Shown in pieces: positions 39,501-47,441 of a stretch of DNA of 64,000 nt. The stretch spans positions 2,369,022-2,433,021 of the forward strand of contig OY282376.1 in assembly GCA_958295845.1 (NCBI GenBank), in the 5' to 3' direction. Each line of letters opens with the position of its first letter. Position 1 is the stretch's first letter. A program made the translations under genes and the position numbers. Below the pieces are notes generated by a model that worked only from the letters and a program-made list of their open reading frames with translations, ran no database searches and was not told where the DNA came from. The DNA comes from Caldilineaceae bacterium. GTDB lineage: Bacteria > Chloroflexota > Anaerolineae > Caldilineales > Caldilineaceae.

Positions 39501-39738
39501 CCGCATTCAGCAGTTGAGAAAAGACTCCGATCTCGACATCAGCGACCGTATCAAGCTGACGCTATCAGATTCTCCGCTCCTGAGCAGCCTGCTGTCTGCG
39601 CATCGGGACTACATCGAGTCAGAGACACTGACGTTGGACGTAGCGTTAAGATCCGATTTTGGGGAAGTTTCCAACAGTGATACTGTCACCTTTTCTCTTG
39701 GAGAAGAGGAGATCACTGTTGGCTTAGAGAAAGCATAA
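36523..39738 (+). CDS. ileS: Isoleucyl-tRNA synthetase
   Basis: 1071-aa class I synthetase charging tRNA-Ile, with the length and pattern of the eukaryote-like (type 2) IleRS. The HIGH-equivalent is PGIHHVLAR near the N-terminus (FEGPPTANGRPGIHHV), the CP1 editing domain lies around AWTTTPWTLPGNAAL and GTGIVHIAPAFG, and the KMSKS loop reads EDGSKMSKSKGN. The anticodon-binding C-terminal region includes NRLVRDVTAAYEAYDVT and a long extension ending in an Asp/Glu-rich tail. Type 2 enzymes are often mupirocin-insensitive (family knowledge, untested here). It follows the AlaX gene by 36 nt; GGGATGCTGAC precedes the ATG. Expression should depend on the T-box at 35.4-35.7 kb. Confidence 0.96.
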   Translation: MTQTTAGTAASTNGRTQRNRFNEVPASVSYPDMEEAILKLWKNKNVFQRSMQEREGGPEYVFFEGPPTANGRPGIHHVLARAFKDMFPRYKTMQGYHVLRKGGWDTHGLPVELEVEKQLGLTGKDQIEEYGVAKFNQMCKESVWEYLSDWEALTERMAFWVSLEDAYVTMNNEYVQSLWWILKQLWDKGLLFEGYKVVPYCPRCGTPLSSHELSLGYQEGTVDPSVYVKFAVKGEDDAYLLAWTTTPWTLPGNAALAIGEEVDYLKVRDSSGATLYVAKELAENVLEPGYEPLAEMKGAALVGKEYHPLFRFGPPVDERYAYVIAADFVSTADGTGIVHIAPAFGADDLAVGQAHNLPVFHTVDASGCFKPEVTPWAGLFVKDADPHITSDLKDRGLLYKAGTYEHTYPFCWRCETPLIYWAKETWYLRTSEFKDRLVALNNTINWVPDHVRGGRFGRWLENNVDWALGRDRYWATPIPIWKSDAPGSDYKECVGSVAELAEKSGRDLSGLDLHRPYVDDITWPAPDGGTMRRVSELCDVWFDSGSMPVAQWHYPFSNQDQWETYKQADYICEAIDQTRGWFYTLHAVSTLLFDRPAFKNVICLGLILAEDGSKMSKSKGNVVDPWQVFADHGADATRWYMYTAGPPGNARRFSGNLVAEVKRRFLNTLWNTYSFFVVYANLQEAQDGTGDGANATEVSAEAALQDRWLQSELNRLVRDVTAAYEAYDVTAATRPIADFVDELSNWYVRLNRRRFWDGDAAALSTLRNTLVTVSKLLAPAIPFISEEIYQNLVAGLEPDAPDSVHLADWPQFDESRIDDRLHADMALAQKVTTLGRAARESVALKVRQPVQKVVVRARSQDENAGLERLSDLLLTELNVKELGLADQAGDLVDLTVFPLPKQLGQKYGRGYPVIRSKFAEMDQRQLAARFDAGESVTVEGEGQDYVVEPEDVEVRRTPRAGLAVAEDGGYLVAVTTTLTPELEMEGHARELVRRIQQLRKDSDLDISDRIKLTLSDSPLLSSLLSAHRDYIESETLTLDVALRSDFGEVSNSDTVTFSLGEEEITVGLEKA

Positions 39739-39870
39739 TCGAAGGTCTGGCGGGGCCAATTCTTGCTCAAGCTGAACCCTACCGCGGGTCAAGGGTGAAT
39801 CGCAAGAATTCGTGTTTCTGTCAACCGCCCAACTGGTAACAGATGCAAATTGTAAGAAGGGAAGAACGTG

Positions 39871-40263
39871 ATGTCATCGTACCACTACGAACCAAGCCTC
39901 AAATACGCCGATACCCACGAATGGGCCAGAAAGGAAGATTCCCAGGTCGTCATCGGGATCAGCGACGCCGCACAAGACATGATGAGCGACATCGTTTTTG
40001 TCGAGCTGCCCGAAGTCGGTGCCACCGTATCCGCCGGCGATGCCATCGCCGTCGTCGAATCAGTAAAAGCCGCTGAGGACATAATCGCGCCCGTTTCCGG
40101 CGCTGTCTCGGCCGTCAACGAAGAGTTGAACGACACGCCCGAACTGGTGAACAGCGATCCCTACGGGGCCTGGTTCCTCAAGATTGAAGCAGAAGACGGG
40201 GCCGGCCTTGAGAAGCTGATGGACGCAGATGCCTATTCAGCGTTCGTTGAAAGCCAGCAGTGA
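39871..40263 (+). CDS. gcvH: Glycine cleavage system H protein
   Basis: 130-aa lipoyl carrier protein. [35 protein letters not shown], and the lipoylation site [11 protein letters not shown] with Lys of [17 protein letters not shown] follows. It shuttles the methylamine group between the P, T and L proteins. No gcvP or gcvT gene is present in the window, so partners are encoded elsewhere or the protein is used as a lipoate relay. The ATG at 39871 is preferred over the adjacent GTG, with AAGGGAAGAAC upstream. It lies 132 nt after ileS and is probably transcribed separately. Confidence 0.93.
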   Translation: MSSYHYEPSLKYADTHEWARKEDSQVVIGISDAAQDMMSDIVFVELPEVGATVSAGDAIAVVESVKAAEDIIAPVSGAVSAVNEELNDTPELVNSDPYGAWFLKIEAEDGAGLEKLMDADAYSAFVESQQ

Positions 40264-40291
40264 ATCACCACCGGGCAGGTGCAACTTTGGG

Positions 40292-41632
40292 ATGAGCGCG
40301 GCATTCTTCCATACCCGCCGCCTCCCATCACAACTGATGCTCTTGCTCCTGGCAGCGCTGTTGAGCGGCTGTAACGCGCTGCCGTTTCGCCCCCGCTTGC
40401 CCGAAATCCCGTTCCTTCAAGCGCGGGGTGAATCCGAGGCAGCCGCGCGTCCTCTGCAGGTCTTCCTTCCTGAGGAGGGCCAGGTTACCGAAGCCCTGCG
40501 GAGCCACATTAGTTCATGGGCTGACAGCAAAGAACTACCACTCGACCTGTCAACCTCATCTGCCTACAGCCAGGAACTCGCCAGCAGGCTGTCCGCAGAA
40601 GACCCCCCCGATCTGGTGGTCGTCTCCGCCTTTCTCTTCTCGGACCTCGCCGACCAAGGACTGCTGGCCCCCGCAGAAGAAGGCTTCCTTAACCCGAACG
40701 GATACCCACCCCGACTAGCCGCAGCCTTCACCTGGCCCGACCAGCAGGCCGCGTCTCAACGCTACTGCCTGCCGCGCGAAGTGCGGACGCTGGCGCTGGT
40801 CTACGACAGCGCAGGACTGGCTGAGAAAGGGTTCGCCCCGCCAACCACTTGGGACTCTCTGAGAGAGGTTGCCGTTGGGCAGACAGACCTCGAACGAAAC
40901 CGGTTCGGATTCATCGAGGCGCCTGATCTCTCCCGCTGGCTCCCTTTCCTCTATGGGGCCGGTGGTACCGTCACTGACGAATCCGGCGCCATGGCCATTG
41001 AATCTCCCGCCTCCGCCGCCGCCATCGACTGGTACATCCAGATCTTTCGTGACAACTTTGCCGGTCATGCCGGTGAGTCTAACAACGAATGGGCCGGAGA
41101 GGTACTGGCAAAGGGCAAAGGAGCACTGGCGGTCGAGGGAAATTGGATCGTTCCCTACTTCGAGACCGAGTTTCCGGACTACCGCTATGCCGTAGCCCCT
41201 CTCCCATCAGGTCCTGCGGTATCGAACACATCGGTCGCCTTCACCAGCTGCTATGCCGTTCCTGCAGGTTCGACGCGCAAAGATGATGCATTTGACCTGG
41301 CCGCCTTTCTCACCAGTCCCGAAGTGGTTGCCTCACTACCCAATGACGGCGGCTGGATGCCCGCCTTGAACGAGTTGAGAAACGACTGGACAAAGAGCTA
41401 TCCCAGTCTCGCCCCCTTTGCTGATGCTGTTCCTACTGCCAAGGTCTGGCAACTCCCTCCTGGCTTCGACACCTTTTTGACCACGTTCAACAGGGGAATG
41501 GTCCAGCTATTCGCAGCCAACATCGAAGCCGCCGACTTTTTTGCCGAACTCCAGGATTTGGGCGAAACTCTACTGCAGACGGACGCAGAACCGAATGAAA
41601 CGCCAGACCCGACCCAAACTTCCGGCCCCTGA
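40292..41632 (+). CDS. Extracellular solute-binding lipoprotein, family 1 (sugar-type), orphan
   Basis: 446-aa ABC substrate-binding lipoprotein. A signal peptide with lipobox LLSGC is followed by a bilobed SBP_bac_1 domain: FLPEEGQVTEALRSHI, PPDLVVVSAFLFSDLADQG, REVRTLALVYDSAGLAEKG, GKGALAVEGNWIVPYFE and AAFLTSPEVVASLPNDGG. It normally presents oligosaccharides to a two-permease importer, but no permease or ATPase gene is adjacent. The ATG at 40292 begins just upstream of the signal peptide; an earlier in-frame start would overlap gcvH. It starts 28 nt after the gcvH stop and is followed by an SDR gene. Confidence 0.85.
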   Translation: MSAAFFHTRRLPSQLMLLLLAALLSGCNALPFRPRLPEIPFLQARGESEAAARPLQVFLPEEGQVTEALRSHISSWADSKELPLDLSTSSAYSQELASRLSAEDPPDLVVVSAFLFSDLADQGLLAPAEEGFLNPNGYPPRLAAAFTWPDQQAASQRYCLPREVRTLALVYDSAGLAEKGFAPPTTWDSLREVAVGQTDLERNRFGFIEAPDLSRWLPFLYGAGGTVTDESGAMAIESPASAAAIDWYIQIFRDNFAGHAGESNNEWAGEVLAKGKGALAVEGNWIVPYFETEFPDYRYAVAPLPSGPAVSNTSVAFTSCYAVPAGSTRKDDAFDLAAFLTSPEVVASLPNDGGWMPALNELRNDWTKSYPSLAPFADAVPTAKVWQLPPGFDTFLTTFNRGMVQLFAANIEAADFFAELQDLGETLLQTDAEPNETPDPTQTSGP

Positions 41633-41646
41633 CGGAGAAGTCCAAA

Positions 41647-42396
41647 ATGAACCTTGACGGAAATGTAGCCCTCGTAACCGGCGCCGCTTCGGGTATCGGC
41701 CGCGAGACCGCAATTCGCTTTGCCGAGCTCGGCGCATCTGTGGTTGTAGCCGATGTCGACGTGGCCGGAGGTTCGGACACCGTGAATAAGGTGCAGGAAT
41801 GCGACGCCGAAGGTCTGTTCGTTCAATGCGACGTATCTGACGCCCAGGATGTGGCGCGACTATTCGAAGAGACTGCCATCTGCTTCGACCGCCTCGACTT
41901 TGCAGTCAATAACGCCGGCATCGGCGGTCCTTGGGAGAAACTTCATGCCTACCCCCACGAAGGCTGGGACAGAGTGCTGGCAGTAAACCTCAACGGTGTC
42001 TTCTACTGCATGCAGGAGGAAATCAGCAGGATGACCGGTCAGGGAGGGTCCATCGTGAACGTGTCCTCGATCGCCGGCAAGCATGGACTCCCCAACCAGG
42101 CGCCATACACCGCCTCAAAGCACGCCGTTATCGGCCTCACCCGAGTCGCCGCACAGGAAGTCGCCCGCCACAATATTCGCGTCAACGCCGTCTGCCCTGT
42201 CTACACCGAAACGCCCCTGTTTAATCCGCTCATCGCCGGCAACCCCGGCAGAGCGCAGAAAATGCTGGAACGTATCCCAATGCGCCGCTTTGGTCTCCCG
42301 CGCGACATCGCCGATGCAATCGTCTGGCTCTGCTCAGATCAGTCTCGCTATATCACAGGGCAAGCCATCAACCTTGACGGCGGCATGACCGCCTGA
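41647..42396 (+). CDS. SDR-family oxidoreductase (copy 1)
   Basis: 249-aa classical short-chain dehydrogenase. Cofactor motif TGAASGIGRE, DVDVA after beta2 (NAD preference is likely from the acidic residue), NNAGIGG, catalytic Ser and Tyr/Lys in NVSSIAGKHG and YTASKHAV, and a C-terminal ITGQAINLDGG. Such enzymes oxidise or reduce secondary alcohols. GGAGAAGTCCAAA precedes the ATG by a normal spacing. It is the first of three adjacent genes (SDR-MaoC-SDR) separated by 31-46 nt, which suggests one operon for hydroxyacyl or enoyl intermediates. Confidence 0.92.
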   Translation: MNLDGNVALVTGAASGIGRETAIRFAELGASVVVADVDVAGGSDTVNKVQECDAEGLFVQCDVSDAQDVARLFEETAICFDRLDFAVNNAGIGGPWEKLHAYPHEGWDRVLAVNLNGVFYCMQEEISRMTGQGGSIVNVSSIAGKHGLPNQAPYTASKHAVIGLTRVAAQEVARHNIRVNAVCPVYTETPLFNPLIAGNPGRAQKMLERIPMRRFGLPRDIADAIVWLCSDQSRYITGQAINLDGGMTA

Positions 42397-42427
42397 CCGG
42401 CGCCGAAACAGTACCATGGAGAAAAGC

Positions 42428-42907
42428 ATGTCCCGACAAAAGGCATACGAAGATCTGCAGTCAAAGGTCGGCGCGCAATCCGACGCAAGCGACTGGTTTA
42501 CTGTGACCCAGAATATGATCACCGGTTTCGCCGACGCAACCCATGACCATCAGTGGATTCACATCGACGAAGAAAGGGCCGCGCGCGAGTCTCCGTTTGG
42601 CGCAACAGTCGCCCATGGCTTCTTCACGCTCGCGCTGATCCCCCACCTCACAGGCATGGTTGAGCCGGACAAGCCCAAGTATCCTGGCGTGGCGCTCACT
42701 GTCAACTACGGCCTCAACCGAGTGCGCTTTCCCCACCCGCTTATCGCCAGCTCCAGAATCCGCGCCCGAACCCAGCTCCAGTCTGTGGAGGAAGTGAGGG
42801 GAAACGGCCTCCAATTGGTTCACAACGTAACCGTTGAGATCGAAGGCGTGGAAAAGCCTACCTGCGTCGCCGAAATGGTTGCCCGCCTCTATTTCCATGA
42901 AGACTGA
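42428..42907 (+). CDS. MaoC-like (R)-specific enoyl-CoA hydratase
   Basis: 159-aa hot-dog fold hydratase. TGFADATHDHQWIHID is the catalytic Asp/His motif of MaoC/PhaJ hydratases, then AHGFFTLALIPHLT. The family adds water to 2-enoyl-CoA giving (R)-3-hydroxyacyl-CoA. ATG at 42428 has GGAG six nucleotides upstream (GGAGAAAAGC); an ATG four codons earlier is less well placed. It lies between two SDR genes that could oxidise or reduce the hydroxyacyl product, consistent with a short beta-oxidation-like or PHA-precursor route. The stop precedes the next SDR ATG by 46 nt. Confidence 0.9.
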   Translation: MSRQKAYEDLQSKVGAQSDASDWFTVTQNMITGFADATHDHQWIHIDEERAARESPFGATVAHGFFTLALIPHLTGMVEPDKPKYPGVALTVNYGLNRVRFPHPLIASSRIRARTQLQSVEEVRGNGLQLVHNVTVEIEGVEKPTCVAEMVARLYFHED

Positions 42908-42953
42908 TGCAGCCGACCACGAAACACCAACCAATAACGGAATTCGAAATACG

Positions 42954-43790
42954 ATGTTCAACGACCAAACGATAGTCATTACCGGAGCAGGTCGGGGAAT
43001 CGGCGCCAGCGCTGCCCTGCAATTTGCCGAGCATGGGGCAAACGTCGTCGTGAACGACCTTGATACAAGCATGGCCGAAGAGACCGCGCAGGCCATCCAG
43101 TCCCAAGGCGGGCAGGCAGTCGCCATCGCCGGCGATGTCACCGCCGCCGGATTCCCTGAACAGTTGATGCAGACTGCGGTCGACAGATTCGGCCGGTTGA
43201 ACGTCCTGGTCAACAATGCCGGCTACACCTGGGACGCCATGTCGCATAAGCTCACCGACGAACAGTGGCAGGCCGTCCTGGACGTTCACCTGACAGCCCC
43301 CTTTCGCATGATTCGTGCCGCCGCCCCCCATCTGCGCGCAGCCGCCGCGGCCGAAATCGAGTCCGGCGCGCCCCCCACAAACCGCTGCATCGTCAATGTG
43401 TCCTCGACTTCTGGTCTTCATGGCAATATTGGTCAGGCCAACTATGCCGCCGGCAAAATGGGGATCGTCGGACTGACCAAGACAATCGCCAAGGAATGGG
43501 GCCGGCTCGGAATCCGCTGCAACGTCGTCGCCTTCGGTTTCGTAGACACCCGCCTGACTCGTCCCCAGGAGGTCCAGGAAGAATCGATCGAAATCGAAGG
43601 CAGTGAGATTATGCTGGGTATCCCCCAAAAGGTACGCACGATGCTCGACAAGGATATTCACCTGCGTATCCCCCTCGGACGGCCCGCCACCGATGACGAA
43701 GCGGCATCGGGAATCGTCCTGATCGCCTCCCCCCTGGCATCCTACATCACCGGCCACGTGCTCGAAGTGACCGGCGGCATGGGAATCTGA
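42954..43790 (+). CDS. SDR-family oxidoreductase (copy 2)
   Basis: 278-aa short-chain dehydrogenase, with TGAGRGIGASAAL, NNAGYTWD, SSTSGLHGNIGQANYAAGKMG (Ser and Tyr-x3-Lys) and ITGHVLEVTGG. An insertion of about 25 residues after FVDTRLTRPQ is longer than in copy 1. The ATG at 42954 corresponds to the usual N-terminus; upstream in-frame starts would lie inside the MaoC gene. Likely a 3-ketoacyl or 3-hydroxyacyl-CoA converting enzyme that works with the MaoC hydratase, as in FabG-like partners. Substrate inferred from context only. Confidence 0.9.
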   Translation: MFNDQTIVITGAGRGIGASAALQFAEHGANVVVNDLDTSMAEETAQAIQSQGGQAVAIAGDVTAAGFPEQLMQTAVDRFGRLNVLVNNAGYTWDAMSHKLTDEQWQAVLDVHLTAPFRMIRAAAPHLRAAAAAEIESGAPPTNRCIVNVSSTSGLHGNIGQANYAAGKMGIVGLTKTIAKEWGRLGIRCNVVAFGFVDTRLTRPQEVQEESIEIEGSEIMLGIPQKVRTMLDKDIHLRIPLGRPATDDEAASGIVLIASPLASYITGHVLEVTGGMGI

Positions 43791-43815
43791 TCGCAAACGA
43801 TCGAAGACCGAAAGT

Positions 43816-43911
43816 CTGAATTGAAACAGAGCTGAATTGAAACAGAGCTGAATCGCAACACTGTAGAATCGAAACACTGCAGAATCGAAACGCTTTAGAA
43901 TCGACATTCAA
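43816..43911. repeat. 16-bp tandem repeat, six units
   Basis: Six head-to-tail 16-bp units, the first two identical (CTGAATTGAAACAGAG) and the rest diverged (TAGAATCGAAACACTG and similar). It lies between the SDR stop and a truncated SDR, and is not part of any recognisable gene. Confidence 0.85.
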
Positions 43912-43922
43912 ACCAGCCCTCC

Positions 43923-44237
43923 ATGAAGAAGAAAAAAGGAAAAGATCGTAACGCCCCCGCCAAGCGAGTGAATGGCCATATGTCAAAGAAGACAAGGAAA
44001 GTGGAAAACAGGAGCGAACTGACCAGGTCTGTCATGATCACAGGGGCATCCAGCGGCATCGGCCGCGCATGTGCCCTCTGGTTGGATCGAGCGGGATGGC
44101 AAGTGTTTGCCACTGTTCGCAGAGACGCCGACGGCCTCCGTTTGCAGACCGAAGCATCCCCAAGACTTCGCTCGATCTTGCTGGACTTAACAGACTCAGC
44201 AAAACCTTCCGGCGAACGCCAGCAAGCCGGTCGATAA
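43923..44237 (+). pseudogene. Truncated SDR N-terminus (remnant)
   Basis: A 104-codon frame with a Lys-rich start, then the first beta-alpha-beta unit of an SDR: VMITGASSGIGRACALWLDRAGWQVFATVRR and LRSILLDLTDSA. After that the sequence breaks off into unrelated residues and a stop; no catalytic Ser, Tyr or Lys region follows in any frame before the binding-protein gene at 44326. It looks like a gene remnant left by deletion next to the 16-bp repeat. It is unlikely to be functional as a dehydrogenase. Confidence 0.75.
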
Positions 44238-44325
44238 AATGTCCATCAGTAGAAGCTACTTGCCCCAGCCACAGTTTCCCCGCCCCCAAAGTTGAATGTC
44301 CAGAACCAGAAACGGAGAAATAAGA

Positions 44326-45672
44326 GTGAACCTCACCCCAATGGGAACGATACGCGCACTTGCGACGGCCCTCATACTCCTCCTCATAGTAGGTTGCGCC
44401 CCGGATTCACAGACCCCGGAAGAATCTCAGTCTGATACCTCTATCTCGCAAGCAGAAAAGGCCCCCGAAGAGGGCGACTCAGAGCAGCCGGCCGCCGACC
44501 CCATTCGAATCGGGGCCTTCTTCCCCCTTTCCGCCCCAGGATCCGTCGTAGGCGGCGAGGCTATGCGAGACGCCATGTTAATCGCTGCCGATCACATCAA
44601 CGCAAACGGTGGCCTCTTGGGGCGGCCCGTAGAGCTGATCGTTGTTGATAGCGAAGGCCTTCCCGAACGGGGATCCGCTGTCATCGAAAGGCTGATTAGT
44701 CAGGACAGGGTCGTAGCCATCGCCGGGGGCTACCACAGCTCCGTTGGCGTTGTCGCCAAGGAGGTCGCACACGACAACAACATTCCCATCGTTCTCGCTA
44801 ATACCTGGAATGACACCATTACCAGCGTCCAATATCCCCAAGTCTTTCGCATAGCCCCACTCAGCTCAGAGGTCTCAGCTGTCGATGTCAAATTTATGCA
44901 GTGGCTGAGAGACGACGCCGGCGCCCGGCTGGAAAAGGTGGTACTCCTGACCGAGAATACCGACTACGGGATTCCTGCAGCCGAAGATACATCGCGGCTG
45001 TTGGCTGAAGCGGGTATCGACTCCGTCACCTTCGGCGTCGACATTGGAACACAGGATTTCGCCGGTATTGTCGAGAGGATAAAGGCAGAGGCGCCGGACC
45101 TGATAATGTCTCTGGCTACGGGCGAAGCGTCCTACAACTTCGCTCAGCAGGCGGCAGACGCCGGCATCGGGCCGCAGGACGTGCCGACCCTTTGCGACCA
45201 TAACGCGCTGGAAAGCAACTCGTTCTGGAGGAACGTCCCCGACGGCAACTACTGTTTCGTGCGTCGAATCGGTCTGCCGGCGCAACTCTACAACGATGTC
45301 GCCCTCGACTTTCTGGCCGAATACCAAGCGCGCACCGGCAAGGAAGGCGCTGAGTCCTACGCGTTCGCCGCCTACGATGCCGTTCGGGTCATCGCTCAGG
45401 CTATTGCAGAGGCCGGCACGACCGACGCCGACGCGATCATCGCAACGCTGGAAGGGATAACCTATATCGGTGCACTGGGCAAGATAACGTTCCCTGTCAA
45501 CAGCAGCAACACACCCGAGCAGGCCGGCGTCGATCCCAAATGGTGGCACCAGTTCCCTGATCCCGCAGTCACCGTCGTTCAGTATCAGCACGAAGGCGAA
45601 GACTCCGTCTCTGCAACAGTTGTGTTTCCCGAGACCTATCGAACAGGCGACCCGGTTGTTGTAGGGCAGTAG
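44326..45672 (+). CDS. Branched-chain-type ABC substrate-binding lipoprotein (copy 1)
   Basis: 448-aa periplasmic-type binding lipoprotein of the LivK/urea family. GTG at 44326 follows GGAG eight nucleotides upstream. Lipobox LLIVGC, an Asp/Glu/Ser linker, then IRIGAFFPLSAPGSVVGGEA, LLGRPVELIVVDSEG, GGYHSSVGVV, YPQVFRIAPL, ENTDYGIPAAED and NYCFVRRIGLP. About two-thirds identical in appearance to the protein at 45917, so the pair arose by duplication. It binds a small amino-acid-like ligand and delivers it to the permeases at 47.4-49.9 kb. The two copies may differ in ligand. Confidence 0.92.
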   Translation: MNLTPMGTIRALATALILLLIVGCAPDSQTPEESQSDTSISQAEKAPEEGDSEQPAADPIRIGAFFPLSAPGSVVGGEAMRDAMLIAADHINANGGLLGRPVELIVVDSEGLPERGSAVIERLISQDRVVAIAGGYHSSVGVVAKEVAHDNNIPIVLANTWNDTITSVQYPQVFRIAPLSSEVSAVDVKFMQWLRDDAGARLEKVVLLTENTDYGIPAAEDTSRLLAEAGIDSVTFGVDIGTQDFAGIVERIKAEAPDLIMSLATGEASYNFAQQAADAGIGPQDVPTLCDHNALESNSFWRNVPDGNYCFVRRIGLPAQLYNDVALDFLAEYQARTGKEGAESYAFAAYDAVRVIAQAIAEAGTTDADAIIATLEGITYIGALGKITFPVNSSNTPEQAGVDPKWWHQFPDPAVTVVQYQHEGEDSVSATVVFPETYRTGDPVVVGQ

Positions 45673-45764
45673 ACTGGCACTATCTGCCGGTCGGGGGCCC
45701 CGTAGCGGGAAATCCTGGCGTCTGATTCTAGGCTATTCTGCTCTGTGTATGGACCTCGGCGCCA

Positions 45765-45793
45765 TTGACATGCACCTTACGCTGTTGCATAAT
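45765..45793 (+). promoter_or_regulatory. Sigma70-type promoter before second binding protein
   Basis: TTGACA (45765-45770), 17-nt spacer, CATAAT (45788-45793), about 125 nt upstream of the ATG at 45917. This suggests the second binding protein, perhaps with livHMGF, has its own promoter independent of copy 1. Confidence 0.75.
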
Positions 45794-45916
45794 TACTCAG
45801 TCAACGTGTGTTCCCCCTGCTGCCCAAAAGGGTCGCTTAACGTTTTCCTAAACACATACAGTCGGGATTTGAAAATTGTTGGCACTTGGCCCAACAAATC
45901 AAAGGAGAAAACTGAA

Positions 45917-47275
45917 ATGAATCTAAGGCGAAATCTATTCTGGAGTCTAATCGCACTGACTCTGCTGGCGTTGCTGTTAGCAGCTTGCGGAGGCCAGACA
46001 GAAACTGTCGGCGAGCCGGAACCGGCCGCGGAAGAAGAGGCTGCCCCCGCAGCAACCGAAGCGCCTGCCGCAGAAGAGTCAGACGACATGGACATGGAGC
46101 CGATCAAGATCGGCGCCCTCGCACCTCTCTCCGCGCCCGGCGCGGTCGTTGGTGGCGAAGCCATGCGCGATGCGATGCTGATCGCAGCCGACGTCCTCAA
46201 TGCCCGCGGCGGCATTATGGGCAGACCTGTAGAGGTGATTATCGTCGACACCGAAGGCCTGCCGGAACGCGGCACCGCCGTCGTTGAACGTCTCATCAAC
46301 CAGGATGGCGTCGTCGGCATCGGCGGCGGCTACCACAGCTCGGTAGGTGTGGCCGCCAAAGAGGTCGCTCGCGATAACGGCGTTCCCATCGTCTTCGCCG
46401 AGACCTGGAACGACACCATCACCAGCGTCCAGTACGATGAGATCTTCCGCATCGCCCCCCTGAGCTCTGAAGTCTCTGCTGTTGATGTCAACTTCATCCA
46501 GTGGCTGCGCGATGAGAACGGCATGAAGCTCGACAAGGTTGTCATCCTCACCGAAAACACCGACTACGGTATCCCGGCCGCCGAGAACACGACCGCGCTC
46601 CTCGACGGGGCCGGTATCGCCTCCGTCACCTTCAGTGTTGACATCGGCACCCAGGACTTCGCCGGCATCATCGAGCGCGTCAAGGCTGAGAGCCCCGACA
46701 TGATCGTGACCCTCGCCACCGGTGAAGCCTCCTATAACTTCACCCAGCAGGCCGCCGACGCCGGCATCGGTCCCCAGGACGTACCCTTTATGTGCAACCA
46801 GGTCTCGCTCGTTAGCGATGCCTTCTGGACGAACGTCCCCGACGGCAATAACTGCTTTGTGCGTCGCATAGGCCTTCCTCAGAAGCTCTACAACGACGTT
46901 GCACAGGAACTCGTCGCCGAGTACTCGGCCCGCACCGGTAAGGATGACATCGAGTCTTACGCGATGGCCTCCTACGACTCCATCATGCTTATCGCCCAGG
47001 CTATCGAAGACTCTGGCTCAACCGATCCGGCCGACATCATCGACGCCCTGGAGAACATCAACCACATGGGCGCCTTGGGACCCATCACTTTCCCGATCAA
47101 TCGCAGCAATACGCCTGACCAGGCGGGTGTCGATCCCAAATGGTGGCACCAGTTCCCCGATCCCGCAATCACCATCGTCCAGTATCAGGAAGCGGGCCAG
47201 GATGCCGTGGACACCGCGGTCGTCTACCCGAATGTCTATCAGACCGACCCGCCGGTCATTGTCGGTCAGGAGTAA
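45917..47275 (+). CDS. Branched-chain-type ABC substrate-binding lipoprotein (copy 2)
   Basis: 452-aa lipoprotein. AAAGGAG is spaced correctly from the ATG at 45917. Signal peptide and lipobox (LLALLLAAC), a Glu/Ala/Pro-rich linker, then IKIGALAPLSAPGAVVGGEA, IMGRPVEVIIVDTEG, GGYHSSVGVA, ENTDYGIPAAEN and NNCFVRRIGLP. A perfect long hairpin follows the stop (47306-47346), as often seen between a highly expressed binding protein and its permeases. It belongs to the same transporter as the livHMGF genes downstream. Ligand probably a branched-chain amino acid, amide or short peptide. Confidence 0.93.
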   Translation: MNLRRNLFWSLIALTLLALLLAACGGQTETVGEPEPAAEEEAAPAATEAPAAEESDDMDMEPIKIGALAPLSAPGAVVGGEAMRDAMLIAADVLNARGGIMGRPVEVIIVDTEGLPERGTAVVERLINQDGVVGIGGGYHSSVGVAAKEVARDNGVPIVFAETWNDTITSVQYDEIFRIAPLSSEVSAVDVNFIQWLRDENGMKLDKVVILTENTDYGIPAAENTTALLDGAGIASVTFSVDIGTQDFAGIIERVKAESPDMIVTLATGEASYNFTQQAADAGIGPQDVPFMCNQVSLVSDAFWTNVPDGNNCFVRRIGLPQKLYNDVAQELVAEYSARTGKDDIESYAMASYDSIMLIAQAIEDSGSTDPADIIDALENINHMGALGPITFPINRSNTPDQAGVDPKWWHQFPDPAITIVQYQEAGQDAVDTAVVYPNVYQTDPPVIVGQE

Positions 47276-47305
47276 CACCCCGACTTCTTGAACTTGAAAA
47301 TGGAA

Positions 47306-47346
47306 GGAAGGCCTTTCGAGCTATCCCCTTGGCTCGGAGGCCTTCC
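47306..47346 (+). terminator. Long hairpin after binding-protein gene (attenuator-like)
   Basis: GGAAGGCC...TCGAGC pairs with GCTCG...GGCCTTCC around a loop of about 10 nt, with no U-run after. It may stabilise the binding-protein mRNA or reduce read-through into livH, giving more binding protein than permease. Confidence 0.65.
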
Positions 47347-47441
47347 ACCATCACATTCCCAAACTGTCGCATCAGACAGTGCTTCCTGAGTCTACTCTAC
47401 AAACAAAGCTACCTACTTCCGACCAGGCCTTGAACTGAACC

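Noticed and set aside
43923..44237. A functional short SDR
   Set aside because: Only the first cofactor-binding unit is present; catalytic residues are missing, so it is called a remnant.
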